Source: Prochlorococcus marinus CUG1438
Lineage (GTDB): Bacteria > Cyanobacteriota > Cyanobacteriia > PCC-6307 > Cyanobiaceae
NCBI GenBank assembly: GCA_017644325.1
Contig: JAEPLS010000002.1
Coordinates: 186,001 to 250,000 of the forward strand
DNA: 64,000 nucleotides
Direction of reading: 5' to 3'
Positions 45,603 to 54,975 of this stretch are shown here, piece by piece. Below the pieces are notes generated by a model, which was given only the letters and a program-made list of their open reading frames with translations, ran no database searches and had not been told where the DNA came from. Position numbers and translations under genes: made by a program. Each line of letters starts with the position of its first letter. Within the stretch, counting starts at the first letter, position 1.

Positions 45603-48047
45603 TTAATTTCTCAATTTTGTGTTAAAACTTTTTTCAACTTTAGAAATGATGCTTGAGTGTATGGATTTAATATCTGAGTCTAATAATGTTTTATCTTTAC
45701 CTCTATAAGATAATCTAAATGTATAGCTTATATAATCATCCCCAAGTTTAATATCCTCAAAAGCATCGATTAAACATACATCCTCTAAAAGATTTTTTCC
45801 TGTTTTTCTTATTTGTGAAGTTATATCGCTAATTAAAAATTTCTTACTGAAAATAAAATTTATATCCCTCTCCATTTTCGGAACAGTTGGGTATTGCTTA
45901 AATATTGGAATCCATTTATGTTTTCTTGTACTAGCTCCCAAGAGTTTAGCTACATTTATACTAAATAAATAAACTTTTTTTAATGACTTCTTATTTAGTA
46001 TTAATTTGGGATGGATTTCACCAAAATAACCTGCATCATTACCTTCAATAATTAATTTTGCTGTTCTTCCGGGATGAAGAAAATCTATTGAATCATTAGG
46101 TTTATCATCAATTTTTATATTCAAACAAGCTAAAGCTTCCTCTAACTTTCCTCTAGCCTGATAATAATTAAGATCATTATCATTACCCGTATTCATCCAT
46201 TTTCCAAATTTTCTATTGCCATAAATTACTCCATTCAGTACTTCTTCTTGAATGAAATCAGTATTCTTATGAAAAACATTTCCAATTTCAAATATAAAAC
46301 AACTTGTTTGTCCAGCTTTTATATTACGGTTTACAATCTCCAAATGTTCATTCCAGATATTATCTCTTAGGCAGCTAGTTTCTAATAACAAAGGATTAGA
46401 AATCTTTATAAGTGTTTCTTTATCTTCTGGAACAAGAGAGTAGCTAAGTACCTCGTTAAAACCATTTTGTGTAAAACCATTTTTTACTTTTCTCAATGCC
46501 AACTGTTCTGAAGACAATTTTCCAGGCTTAATAGGATTAGGAAGGTTCAAGTCGAATCTGTCGTAACCTATTAATCTCGCAATTTCTTCAATTAAATCTA
46601 TCTCTCTTATTAAATCTTGTGATCTATTAGGAATCACAGCTACATCCCAGCCATATTCTTTACTCTTTAAAGTACAACCTATGAGTGTTAATTTATCAAC
46701 TATTTCAGTATCAGATAGATTTCTTTTTTCAAATTGATCGTTAATGATTAATGGACCAAGAATTTTATGTATTCGAGTTCTCCTTAATTTAATAAAAATA
46801 TCATCATCATTTATTAAATTCGAAGTATTGATGATTGGTAAATTGATAGAAAAATATTCTTCTAAAAGATTAATTGCTCTAATAACTGCACTTATGGTAT
46901 TTTTTGATGAAATCCCTTTTTCATATCTGCTGCTTGATTCTGTTCTAATGCCAATCGCCTTTGAAGATTTTCTTATAGTAACTGGATTAAAAACGGCGCC
47001 TTCAAGGTAAATAGAAGAAGTAGTATTGGTTACAGAAGTCTCTAAACCACCTATAACCCCGGCAATAGCAATAGCTTTATCGCAACAAGTAATTATTGTA
47101 ATATCTTCATTTAATTCATATTTTTTACCATCTAAACATACAAGATTTTCGTTATTCCTAGCTTTTCTTACTGAGAAGTCCTCTGGAGAAACTTCCCTGC
47201 CAATTAAGTTAGATAGTTTTTCTTTGTCAAACGCATGCAAAGGTTGTCCTTGTTCTAAAAGAATGTAGTTTGTTAAATCAACTAGAAGATTAATCGACTT
47301 TATACCTGATTTTTCTATGCGGTCTATAAGCCATTTTGGCGATAGTTTATCTCCATTTACTCCATCAATGCAGCTTATTGTATAAATACAATCAGATTTT
47401 ATTGCCTCTGGGCAAAGCTTCATTCCCTTAAGTAAATGAATATTATATTTATGGTTTAATTCTGGAAAATTTAATGTGGATTCTAAAAGGGCAGAAATTT
47501 CGCGGGCTATACCTATAACCGACATTCCGTCAGGTCTATTAGCTGTAATGGCTAAATCATATATAAAATCATTTAATTGAAGCAACTCAGACCCTGGTGT
47601 GCCTAATTCATGTTTTAAGGCTAAATCTTCATCAATGATCTCTATCCCTTCGCTAGAGTCTTCTAATCCTAGTTCCTGCAGAGAGCATATCATTCCTTCA
47701 CTCATGACACCTCTAATTTCACTTCTTTTGATAGTTAAATCTACTGCATTTAATTTCGCACCGACTGTAGCAACATAAACATAAATATTTGGCTTGATGT
47801 TTCGCGCACCGCAAATAATTTGTAAATTCTTTGAAGAACCAATATCAACTTGGCAAATAGAGAGTTTGTCAGATCCTTCGTGTTTTAAAACAGATAAAAC
47901 CTTACCTAAAACAACACCATTTACATTTTCTGAACAATCTTCTAACGATTCAACCTCAAATCCCCCAATAGATAATTTCTCAGAAAGATCATCAGGAGTA
48001 GAAGTAATTTCTACTAAATTTTTCAACCAATTTTGAGAAACTTTCAT
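45603..48047 (-). CDS. pheT: Phenylalanyl-tRNA synthetase beta subunit
   Basis: Partner of PheS in charging tRNA-Phe. 814 residues, full length. Seen in order: EMAP-like tRNA-binding domain (about 40-150, VVLGKVLSVLKHEGSDKLSICQVDIG), B3/B4 editing domain (SGIKSINLLVDLTNYILLEQ, GQPLHAFD), B5 domain, core (FIFEIGNVF, LHPGRTAKLI, GYFGEIHPK), and C-terminal ferredoxin-fold anticodon-binding domain (QYPTVPKMERDINFIFSK ... YTFRLSYRGKDKTL). pheS is not in the window. Confidence 0.98.
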   Translation of the reverse strand: MKVSQNWLKNLVEITSTPDDLSEKLSIGGFEVESLEDCSENVNGVVLGKVLSVLKHEGSDKLSICQVDIGSSKNLQIICGARNIKPNIYVYVATVGAKLNAVDLTIKRSEIRGVMSEGMICSLQELGLEDSSEGIEIIDEDLALKHELGTPGSELLQLNDFIYDLAITANRPDGMSVIGIAREISALLESTLNFPELNHKYNIHLLKGMKLCPEAIKSDCIYTISCIDGVNGDKLSPKWLIDRIEKSGIKSINLLVDLTNYILLEQGQPLHAFDKEKLSNLIGREVSPEDFSVRKARNNENLVCLDGKKYELNEDITIITCCDKAIAIAGVIGGLETSVTNTTSSIYLEGAVFNPVTIRKSSKAIGIRTESSSRYEKGISSKNTISAVIRAINLLEEYFSINLPIINTSNLINDDDIFIKLRRTRIHKILGPLIINDQFEKRNLSDTEIVDKLTLIGCTLKSKEYGWDVAVIPNRSQDLIREIDLIEEIARLIGYDRFDLNLPNPIKPGKLSSEQLALRKVKNGFTQNGFNEVLSYSLVPEDKETLIKISNPLLLETSCLRDNIWNEHLEIVNRNIKAGQTSCFIFEIGNVFHKNTDFIQEEVLNGVIYGNRKFGKWMNTGNDNDLNYYQARGKLEEALACLNIKIDDKPNDSIDFLHPGRTAKLIIEGNDAGYFGEIHPKLILNKKSLKKVYLFSINVAKLLGASTRKHKWIPIFKQYPTVPKMERDINFIFSKKFLISDITSQIRKTGKNLLEDVCLIDAFEDIKLGDDYISYTFRLSYRGKDKTLLDSDIKSIHSSIISKVEKSFNTKLRN

Positions 48048-48147
48048 TTATATTTTTAATCAATGATAATAAAAGAAGTAAGTATATCTTCAAAAAAGTT
48101 TGTTGAAGATGTACAATAGAAAATTATACAATAAAGTATTAATTAAA

Positions 48148-48342
48148 ATGGCCAAAAAAGGGACAAGAGTTGTAGTTACCCTGGAATGTACTGAAGCTAG
48201 GACAAGCACAGATCCTAAGAGATCAAATGGTGTCTCGAGATATACAACTGAAAAGAATCGTAGAAATACAACTGAAAGATTAGAACTAAAAAAGTTTAAT
48301 CCTCATTTAAACAGAATGACAATTCACAAAGAAATAAAGTAA
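48148..48342 (+). CDS. rpmG: 50S ribosomal protein L33
   Basis: 64 residues from the ATG at 48148 ([17 protein letters not shown]); an upstream in-frame ATG at 48100 would add an unrelated leader. Typical: [55 protein letters not shown]. Only one Cys remains, so it is the zinc-free form. Followed 17 bp later by rpsR, the usual partner. Confidence 0.97.
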   Translation: MAKKGTRVVVTLECTEARTSTDPKRSNGVSRYTTEKNRRNTTERLELKKFNPHLNRMTIHKEIK

Positions 48343-48359
48343 TCAAATCAAATTAAATC

Positions 48360-48581
48360 ATGCCTAATTCAATTTTTAAAAAACAATTATCACCTATCAA
48401 ACCTGGGGATCCTATTGACTATAAGGATGTAGAACTCCTAAAAAAATTTATAACTGAAAGGGGCAAAATTCTTCCAAGAAGGATGACTGGTTTAACCTCT
48501 AAGCAACAAAGAGATCTTACATTAGCTGTAAAAAGAGCCAGAATTGTAGCTCTTTTACCCTTCGTAAATCCTGAAGGATAA
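48360..48581 (+). CDS. rpsR: 30S ribosomal protein S18
   Basis: 73 residues. Typical: [59 protein letters not shown]. Together with rpmG forms the small L33-S18 operon known in cyanobacteria and plastids. The RNB nuclease gene follows 45 bp later. Confidence 0.98.
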   Translation: MPNSIFKKQLSPIKPGDPIDYKDVELLKKFITERGKILPRRMTGLTSKQQRDLTLAVKRARIVALLPFVNPEG

Positions 48582-48626
48582 TTTCATACTTAATATAGTC
48601 TGCACTATTGTTGATTTCTCAAATAT

Positions 48627-49811
48627 TTGAAAGATTTAACTAATTTAAAAACATACATTATTGACTCTGATGATCCACATGAGGTTGATGACGCAATTTC
48701 TTTAGAAATAATAGAAGGAAATATAAAAAATTTATGGATACACATAAGTAATCCATGCAAACTCTTTTTACATGACTCAAATATTGATTTAGAAGCAAGA
48801 AGGAGAAATAGCAGTTTATATTTAATTGATCAATATATCCCCATGCTACCTAAAGATATACTTGAAAAAGCTAATCTAGCTCAAAACAAAACTTCAGAAA
48901 CTATTAGTGCAGCAATAGAATTTAATGACGATGGATCAATAAATAATTATGAGATAATTGAAGCATTAATAAAACCAAAATATCAATTAACATATGAAGA
49001 TGTAAATGAAATATTAGAATTAGAACCTAAAGAAGAAATTGAATTAATTGAGATAAAAAATTTATTAGAAAAAAGTATTTCATTCAGAAAGAAAAAAGGA
49101 GCGATTATTATTGATAGTCCTAATAGTAAAATCAAATTATATAATGATAAAGTTATACTTAATAAATTAGAGAAATCAATACCTCAAATTATAGTTGCAG
49201 AATCAATGATATTAATGGGTTATGTAACAAGTTTATTTTTAAATAAAAATAATTTAGCGGCTGCATTTAGGATTCAGAAATTAAATTGTAATCCATCTGA
49301 AATATTGTATAAATACAATGATAGTGAAATTAAATATATAATATTAAAACAACATATGGGGAAAAGTAATATAACAACTAAGCCCGGAATCCATGAGTCA
49401 TTAGGACTTAAAATGTATGTACAATCTACTTCCCCATTGAGGAGATATCTTGATTTAATTATACAAAGACAAGTATATAATAAAATTAATAATTTCGAAC
49501 CACTTAGTATAGACTCAGTCTCAAGAATTATTGACTATTCAAAGAATAGACAAATAGAAAACAACAATCTCTTTAAAAATGATAAGTTTAAGTATTTAAC
49601 ATTATTTTTTAAGAATGAAAATAAACCTTTTTATAAAATAATATTTGTTAAGTGGATTAATCACAAAAGAAATATAGCTTTAGTTTTTTTTCCAGAATAT
49701 TCATTGGAAACACTTATTACTCTTTATGTATCAATAGAAATATATAGTAATAAAGTATATAAAGTAAAACATATTATAAATGATAATAATCTTATAGAAT
49801 TTATTTATTAA
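48627..49811 (+). CDS. Short RNB (RNase II family) exoribonuclease
   Basis: 394 residues with a TTG start; an in-frame stop lies five codons upstream, so no ATG alternative exists. It opens almost at once with the RNB catalytic block TYIIDSDDPHEVDDAISLEI, whose acidic residues bind the two catalytic metals, then IHISNPCKLF, EARRRNSSLYL, and a later block TSPLRRYLDLIIQRQVYN. There are no N-terminal cold-shock domains and only a short C-terminus where the S1 domain would be. It is much shorter than the RNase R-like gene at the right edge. 3'-5' RNA decay or maturation is the family role. Confidence 0.9.
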   Translation: MKDLTNLKTYIIDSDDPHEVDDAISLEIIEGNIKNLWIHISNPCKLFLHDSNIDLEARRRNSSLYLIDQYIPMLPKDILEKANLAQNKTSETISAAIEFNDDGSINNYEIIEALIKPKYQLTYEDVNEILELEPKEEIELIEIKNLLEKSISFRKKKGAIIIDSPNSKIKLYNDKVILNKLEKSIPQIIVAESMILMGYVTSLFLNKNNLAAAFRIQKLNCNPSEILYKYNDSEIKYIILKQHMGKSNITTKPGIHESLGLKMYVQSTSPLRRYLDLIIQRQVYNKINNFEPLSIDSVSRIIDYSKNRQIENNNLFKNDKFKYLTLFFKNENKPFYKIIFVKWINHKRNIALVFFPEYSLETLITLYVSIEIYSNKVYKVKHIINDNNLIEFIY

Positions 49812-49880
49812 TTAAAAAATTAATAAAGTATACCTTTATAAGATTAAAAAAAATTCTGTTAATATTAATAAAAAAGCTTT

Positions 49881-51416
49881 ATGAGTTTTATCATTACTAC
49901 CCCTTTATATTATGTAAATGATAAACCTCATTTAGGAAGTGTATACACAACAATAATTTGTGACTCGATAGCTAGGTATAAAAGGCTCATAGGTGAAGAT
50001 GTTATTTTCATCACAGGTGTTGATGAACATGGTTTAAAAATACAAAGAACGGCATATGAAAAGGGTATTGAGCCAAAAGCGCATTGCGATGAAATCTCAG
50101 AAATTTTTAATACTAATTGGAAAAATTGGGATATATCTTTCGATAGATTTATAAGGACATCTTCAAAAAATCATGAGTTAGTTGTTAATGAATTTTATGA
50201 AAGAGTAAAAGCATCTGATGATATCTATATGGGAGTGCAAAAAGGTTGGTATTGTGTCGGTTGTGAAGAATTTAAAGATAATCCAGAAAACTCATCATCA
50301 TACAAGTGTCCCATACATCAAAAAAATCTAGAATGGAAAAATGAAGAGAATCTATTTTTTAGACTTTCGAAATATCAAAAAGAAATTGAGAAGATAATCA
50401 ACGAACCATCTTTTATAGAACCTATAGAAAGAAGGAATGAAATTATAAATTTTGTTTCTAGAGGTTTAAAGGATTTTTCAATTTCAAGAACAAATGTCTC
50501 ATGGGGAATACCTGTTCCTGGCCACGACAATCACACCTTCTACGTATGGTTTGATGCTTTACTTGGATATGTTAGTGCTATTAGTTCTGATGCAACAGAT
50601 CATTCATTGGAAAAATCAATTAATGGAGGATGGCCAGCAGATATTCATTTAATAGGTAAAGATATACTAAGGTTTCATGCCGTCTACTGGCCTGCGATGC
50701 TCATTTCTGCAGGGATGAGTGTTCCTAAAAAAGTTTTAGGTCATGGATTTTTAACCAGAGAAGGACAAAAGATGGGTAAAAGCATAGGAAATGTACTTGA
50801 CCCTGACCTTTTGATCTCTAAGTATGGAAATGATCCTGTAAGGTGGTATTTAATTAAAGATATATCACTAGGTAATGATGGAGATTTTCAAGACAAAAGA
50901 TTTGTTGACATTATCAATAATGATCTAGCTAATACAATCGGTAATTTACTAAATAGAACATTATCTATGTCCAGAAAATGGTTTGATAATAAAGTTCCAC
51001 ATAATAAAAAAATATCAAGTGAAAATAATTTAGAAAATTTTGCTAAAGATACAGTTGATAACTATATTAATAAATTTGATACCTACAAATTAGATCAAGC
51101 AGCAAATGAAGTTCTCAACTTTGCAATTAAAACAAATTTGTATTTAAACGATAATCAACCATGGTTGTTAGTAAAACAGGAAGATAATTTGCCTTTTGTT
51201 GAAGAAATCATTTACAACGTATTAGAGAGTACCCGAATAATAGGATTATTATTACAACCTTTATTACCGGAACTATCTTCAAAAATAAATGAACAACTTG
51301 GTACCACATATAAAAAGGAAGTACCTTGGGAACAACAACTAAAATGGGGGTTATTAATTAGTAATTCAAACTTACCTAAACCTACTCCAATAATTAATAA
51401 ACTTGAGTATGAGTAA
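49881..51416 (+). CDS. metG: Methionyl-tRNA synthetase
   Basis: 511 residues, the short MetRS form without the C-terminal tRNA-binding domain. Seen: [20 protein letters not shown] (HIGH-type HLGS), a cysteine knuckle ([13 protein letters not shown] ... YKCPIHQ), [41 protein letters not shown], and the KMSKS-type [14 protein letters not shown]. The stop overlaps the lptC start (ATGAGTAA), so translation is probably coupled. Confidence 0.98.
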   Translation: MSFIITTPLYYVNDKPHLGSVYTTIICDSIARYKRLIGEDVIFITGVDEHGLKIQRTAYEKGIEPKAHCDEISEIFNTNWKNWDISFDRFIRTSSKNHELVVNEFYERVKASDDIYMGVQKGWYCVGCEEFKDNPENSSSYKCPIHQKNLEWKNEENLFFRLSKYQKEIEKIINEPSFIEPIERRNEIINFVSRGLKDFSISRTNVSWGIPVPGHDNHTFYVWFDALLGYVSAISSDATDHSLEKSINGGWPADIHLIGKDILRFHAVYWPAMLISAGMSVPKKVLGHGFLTREGQKMGKSIGNVLDPDLLISKYGNDPVRWYLIKDISLGNDGDFQDKRFVDIINNDLANTIGNLLNRTLSMSRKWFDNKVPHNKKISSENNLENFAKDTVDNYINKFDTYKLDQAANEVLNFAIKTNLYLNDNQPWLLVKQEDNLPFVEEIIYNVLESTRIIGLLLQPLLPELSSKINEQLGTTYKKEVPWEQQLKWGLLISNSNLPKPTPIINKLEYE

Positions 51417-52032
51417 TTTATATAGATTAATAATCTTCGTTCCAATTCTTATTATTGGATGTACACCTAGTTCATTTGAAGAAAATAAAATCATACAAAA
51501 AATAGATAGTTTAGATATGAATATTTTTTCTAAGAAAGGTGAAAAAATATATTCTATAACTAGTCCATATTCAAGCTACGATAAAAATGAATTAAAATTC
51601 CAATTAAAAAAAACTACAATAAATATTTTTAGCGGAGAACAAACAAAGTATATAATTAGTTCAGATGAATCTACATTGTCAAACAATAATAAAATTTTAA
51701 AATTAACAGGAAATGTAAAATTAAAAAATTTTAAGGGAGACGAAGATTTTTTATACGCAGATAATTTTATTTGGAATATAGAGGAGAATAACTATTTGTT
51801 AGAGGGAAATATAAGATTTGAGAATAAAAGTATTATCTTAAATTCAGGAAAAGCCATTTTGGGCTCTGATAACATAATCGAATTTTTCAAACCCGTAAAA
51901 TATATAATTAAAGATGATAATAATGAGAATAAATATGAAATAAACTCAGAAAATGCTTATTACAATCTAAATACAGAATCCGTACGTTTTAAAGCAAAGG
52001 ATAAAAGAGTACGATCAATAATTTATTTCTAA
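51409..52032 (+). CDS. lptC: LPS export protein LptC (lipoprotein-like)
   Basis: 207 residues from the ATG at 51409, which overlaps metG by 8 bases. N-terminus [19 protein letters not shown] is a hydrophobic segment ending in a lipobox-like IIGC, so it may be a lipoprotein or keep a single membrane anchor. The rest is OstA/LptC-like beta sheet: [75 protein letters not shown]. LptC bridges LptBFG and LptA in LPS transport. Convergent and 4 bp overlapping with the CCB-like gene. Confidence 0.85.
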   Translation: MSNLYRLIIFVPILIIGCTPSSFEENKIIQKIDSLDMNIFSKKGEKIYSITSPYSSYDKNELKFQLKKTTINIFSGEQTKYIISSDESTLSNNNKILKLTGNVKLKNFKGDEDFLYADNFIWNIEENNYLLEGNIRFENKSIILNSGKAILGSDNIIEFFKPVKYIIKDDNNENKYEINSENAYYNLNTESVRFKAKDKRVRSIIYF

Positions 52033-52655
52033 AAATTATTTTTTGAGAAAATATTATTAATTTTCTTTGACCAATTATTTATCCATTTTTCATCAGACTT
52101 AGTAAAACATTTTGAACTCCAACCTCCTATCAAAATAAATGCATTACTATTTATTGGCACAACCAAAACAGATGGTATATTTGGACAAAAATCAAAAAAC
52201 TCATCTCTACCTGGATAAAATTTAGTATTAGCTAATGATATTAATTTCATATCTTTTACAGACCTCAAACAAGTTTCTCCCGGTTTAAACTCACTACTTG
52301 AAGTAATTCCTCTTCTTAGTATATTTACTCCATTATTGTGAATTAATATTGTAGCGGCTGCCGTAGAAGTTAATATAGTTTCAGATCCCCATGCAAGTTC
52401 ATCAATAACTTCGTCAGGAATGTTTTTTTCGAAGATAAACTTATTTTCACCCTTAAGTTCAGCCTTCTCACCAGCCAATGGTTCAAATTGTTTAAATAAG
52501 AAACCTATTAAGATAATAATTAATGAAGATATTGCAGCAATTACCTGTGCTCGTTCAAGTTCGGGAGTAATTGACTCAATAGAGAAGAAATTTGCTATTT
52601 GAAAAATAAAGAGTGTGAATCCGATTAATATTAATGATTTTCCATTGAAGCCCAT
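52029..52655 (-). CDS. Cytochrome b6f cofactor-assembly protein (CCB2/CCB4-like)
   Basis: 208 residues. Two N-terminal hydrophobic segments (about 8-23 and 37-51, with SLILIGFTLFIFQIANFF and VIAAISSLIIILIGFLF), then a soluble domain containing ELAWGSETILTSTAAATILIH and PGRDEFFDFCPNIPSVLVVPI plus IGGWSSKCFTKSDEKWI. This matches the CCB2/CCB4 family, needed in algae and cyanobacteria to attach haem c' to cytochrome b6. Divergent from the 52768 gene. Confidence 0.85.
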   Translation of the reverse strand: MGFNGKSLILIGFTLFIFQIANFFSIESITPELERAQVIAAISSLIIILIGFLFKQFEPLAGEKAELKGENKFIFEKNIPDEVIDELAWGSETILTSTAAATILIHNNGVNILRRGITSSSEFKPGETCLRSVKDMKLISLANTKFYPGRDEFFDFCPNIPSVLVVPINSNAFILIGGWSSKCFTKSDEKWINNWSKKINNIFSKNNF

Positions 52656-52767
52656 TTACAAAAAAGTCTTAACTCTACATGAACTATTAGATTATTATAT
52701 TGATTAGAAACTTTAATGTTACTCAAACATATTGTTTTTAATATATAATTAATCAAAACCTAATAAA

Positions 52768-53079
52768 ATGAAAAAATACATTAATAAATATCTTTTATCT
52801 TTTTTAATTACTGGATTAATATTTATCGTAATTCCCACAACTACATACGCATCAAATATCAATAACATAAACAAATTATTTGTCGTAGCACAACAAAAGA
52901 CTATTATTAACTACGAAAAAAGTCAGCCCTCTTCTATTGATAACCCAGTAGTTGATCCGAATTTTAACGTCATGAGGGCCAGTGATACAGAAAGTTCTAC
53001 CGCTACTTACATAGTTATTGGCTTATTAATCGCAGCTACAATAATACCCTTAGCAACATGGTGGTACTTCTCTAAATAA
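52768..53079 (+). CDS. Small exported, membrane-anchored protein, unrecognised
   Basis: 103 residues. Signal peptide at about 1-28 (YLLSFLITGLIFIVIPTTTY ending YASN), a mostly polar middle (QQKTIINYEKSQPSSIDNPV), and a C-terminal transmembrane helix at about 80-100 (YIVIGLLIAATIIPLATWWYF) followed only by SK. Likely periplasm- or lumen-facing with a single C-terminal anchor. I do not recognise the family. It is 10 bp upstream of cobU on the same strand. Confidence 0.8.
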   Translation: MKKYINKYLLSFLITGLIFIVIPTTTYASNINNINKLFVVAQQKTIINYEKSQPSSIDNPVVDPNFNVMRASDTESSTATYIVIGLLIAATIIPLATWWYFSK

Positions 53080-53089
53080 AAGAGAATTT

Positions 53090-53650
53090 ATGAATACCAA
53101 TGGTTTGAATAATAGGAGTAAACAATCTCATATTATTTTTATTACTGGAGGAACAAAGAGCGGTAAGAGTGAATTTGCAGAATATTTAGCTAAGGAGGTT
53201 AAAAACATGTCATATGTTGCATTATCAAAAAAAAATACCGAAGATAAAGATTGGCGGGAAAAAATTAAATTACATAGAAAAAGAAGGCCAAATGATTGGA
53301 AATTAATAGAGACAACAGATTTATTGAATACACTTAGAAAAGAACAAGACCCTTTATTAATAGACTCAATTGGTGGATTTGTTATGGAAAATATTAACAG
53401 AGACAATAGTGAATGGTTAAGAAAGATGAACTTACTAATAAATCAATTAAATAAAAGAAAAAGTCTAACATTTATTGTTGGAGAACAAGTTGGTTGGAGT
53501 TTAGTCTCAGAATATAAGATTGGGAATACATACATTGAAAGAATAGGAGAGCTACAAAAGAAAATAACCAAAATATCAAAAGATAATTGGCTTGCAATCA
53601 ACGGCAGAGCAATCAAAATAGATGAAATAAGTTTAGAAATACCTACTTAA
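53090..53650 (+). CDS. cobU: Bifunctional cobinamide kinase / cobinamide-phosphate guanylyltransferase
   Basis: 186 residues (CobU/CobP). Seen: P-loop ITGGTKSGKSEFAEYLAKEV, YVALSKKNTEDKDWREKIKLHRKRRP with the catalytic His region, WKLIET, LLIDSIGGFVMEN, and FIVGEQVGWSLV. Activates cobinamide for lower-ligand attachment in cobalamin synthesis; with cobN here and B12-dependent metH it indicates de novo B12 (or pseudo-B12) synthesis. trmL starts 2 bp after the stop. Confidence 0.95.
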   Translation: MNTNGLNNRSKQSHIIFITGGTKSGKSEFAEYLAKEVKNMSYVALSKKNTEDKDWREKIKLHRKRRPNDWKLIETTDLLNTLRKEQDPLLIDSIGGFVMENINRDNSEWLRKMNLLINQLNKRKSLTFIVGEQVGWSLVSEYKIGNTYIERIGELQKKITKISKDNWLAINGRAIKIDEISLEIPT

Positions 53651-53652
53651 AA

Positions 53653-54135
53653 TTGGAAGTTGCTCTTTTTGAACCTAGAATCCCTCAAAACACAGGCAAC
53701 ATCGCGAGAACATGTGCTGCTTTTAATATTTCTTTAAATCTAATAGAGCCCTTAGGTTTTAAAATTGAAGATAAATATTTAAAAAGAGCAGGTTTAGATT
53801 ATTGGCCTCTAGTTGAAGTTAATAGATATGAAAATTATGAAAATTTTAAGAAGTCAAAACCAACAAAAAGAATAATTTCCTTTAGTAAAAAAAATGGAAT
53901 ATATTTGAACGATTTTAAATTTAAAGTAGATGACATTTTGCTATTTGGGAGAGAAGATTCAGGATTACCAGAAAACATTATTGATAAGAGCGATGCTTTG
54001 ATATCAATATTCATGCCTAATCTAAATGCTGAATCCAATAAAAAGAAAGGAGTTCGGAGTTTAAATCTCTCTGTAGCATGTGGTATAGCAGTATATGAGG
54101 CACACAAACAAATAAATTTTCAAAATGCCAATTAA
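53653..54135 (+). CDS. trmL: tRNA (cytidine/uridine-34 2'-O)-methyltransferase
   Basis: 160-residue SPOUT-family enzyme that methylates the ribose of the wobble base in tRNA-Leu. Starts at TTG, 2 bp after cobU. Seen: VALFEPRIPQNTGNIARTCA, LIEPLGFKIEDKYLKRAGLDYW, LLFGREDSGLPENI, and the knot IFMPNLNAES ... RSLNLSVACGIAVYEA. Full length for the small TrmL type. A tRNA gene follows 29 bp downstream. Confidence 0.94.
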   Translation: MEVALFEPRIPQNTGNIARTCAAFNISLNLIEPLGFKIEDKYLKRAGLDYWPLVEVNRYENYENFKKSKPTKRIISFSKKNGIYLNDFKFKVDDILLFGREDSGLPENIIDKSDALISIFMPNLNAESNKKKGVRSLNLSVACGIAVYEAHKQINFQNAN

Positions 54136-54164
54136 TTACAAACAATGTCTTACAATATTTGCAT

Positions 54165-54238
<74 letters not shown>

Positions 54239-54305
54239 TTTCCTAATACTCTACTATGAATTTTATTTAGATAGTTTTTAAAAATCCATTTCTAGCACAA
54301 TAACA

Positions 54306-54596
54306 ATGATGTACAATTCACCTAGTACGGTCTTAGAGTCAAAGAAGGAAAAAGTTAAATATCCAGAGGCACGGATAATAGTTCTTGATGATAGTTTTAA
54401 TACATTTCAACACGTAGCAAATTGTCTTCTAAGAATTATCCCTAAAATGAGTGAAAAAAAGGCTTGGGATCTAACCATCAAAGTGGACAAAACAGGTTCA
54501 GCAGAAGTATGGAGGGGTAATCTTGAACAAGCAGAGTTATATCATGAACAACTAGTTTGCATGGGATTAACGATGGCTCCCATAGAAAAAACATAA
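54306..54596 (+). CDS. clpS: ATP-dependent Clp protease adaptor ClpS
   Basis: 96 residues. ClpS delivers N-end-rule substrates to ClpAP/ClpCP. Seen: YPEARIIVLDDSFNTFQHVANCL (the VLDDxxN substrate-pocket strand), then IPKMSEKKAWDLTIKVDKTGSAEVW and QAELYHEQLVCMGLTMAPIE. Two adjacent ATGs (54306 and 54309) are equally possible starts. Complete. Confidence 0.96.
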   Translation: MMYNSPSTVLESKKEKVKYPEARIIVLDDSFNTFQHVANCLLRIIPKMSEKKAWDLTIKVDKTGSAEVWRGNLEQAELYHEQLVCMGLTMAPIEKT

Positions 54597-54640
54597 AAAT
54601 TTTAAAATTTTTTATTTTATTGGCATCAAAGATTGTTGTT

Positions 54641-54793
54641 TCATTTATTTACTACTTTTCCTCCATACTGTCTAACAATTTTATCTAACAAAATACGAAT
54701 ATCTTTATTTTTAAGTTTCTCTAATTGTTGCAAATTTTCCAAAAGATCACATATTTTACTCTTTGTTCCCTCATTTAATTCAGATACTGACAT
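54641..54793 (-). CDS. Small helical protein, unrecognised
   Basis: 50 residues: MSVSELNEGTKSKICDLLEN, then LQQLEKLKNKDIRILLDKIV and RQYGGKVVNK. Almost all predicted helix with a heptad-like Leu/Ile pattern. ATG at 54791-54793, TGA at 54641-54643. Lies in a stretch of small unknown genes; the reading frame has amino-acid composition typical of real cyanobacterial small proteins. Function unknown. Confidence 0.55.
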   Translation of the reverse strand: MSVSELNEGTKSKICDLLENLQQLEKLKNKDIRILLDKIVRQYGGKVVNK

Positions 54794-54882
54794 TATTAGA
54801 AAAATATTTTAGCTTCAATTTTAAATCAAAATATATTTACATCTTTATTGTATTAATTTTTTTTTATTGCTATTTTTTTTAT

Positions 54883-54921
54883 GCGGGCTAAGGTTCATTT
54901 CTCCACGAGGATTTAGTCCGC
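54883..54921. ncRNA. Stable GC-rich hairpin, possible small RNA
   Basis: GCGGGCTAA (54883-54891) pairs with TTAGTCCGC (54913-54921): nine pairs including one G-U, around a 21-base loop that can fold further as TCC-ACGA-GGA. It stands out in DNA that is otherwise nearly all A and T. Upstream on the plus strand is a run of eight T; no T-run follows the stem on either strand, so it is not a normal terminator. An 11-codon frame (ATG at 54881, TAG inside the 3' arm) also overlaps it. A structured small RNA or 5' leader is one explanation. Confidence 0.35.
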
Positions 54922-54964
54922 TTAATTTTAAGAATAATTAATAACAAAAAAATAGAGCCTATAG

Positions 54965-54973
54965 GTGTGACAC
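54965..54973. promoter_or_regulatory. Possible third operator copy (GTGTGACAC)
   Basis: GTGTGACAC, a 4-1-4 dyad identical to the core of the site at 55356-55366. It lies 3 bp beyond the stop codon of the ribbon-helix-helix gene, so the same word brackets this gene at both ends. Confidence 0.4.
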
Positions 54974-54975
54974 TA

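Noticed and set aside
54881-54916. 11-codon frame inside the GC-rich hairpin
   Set aside because: No ribosome-binding site, and the stem structure explains the sequence better than coding does.
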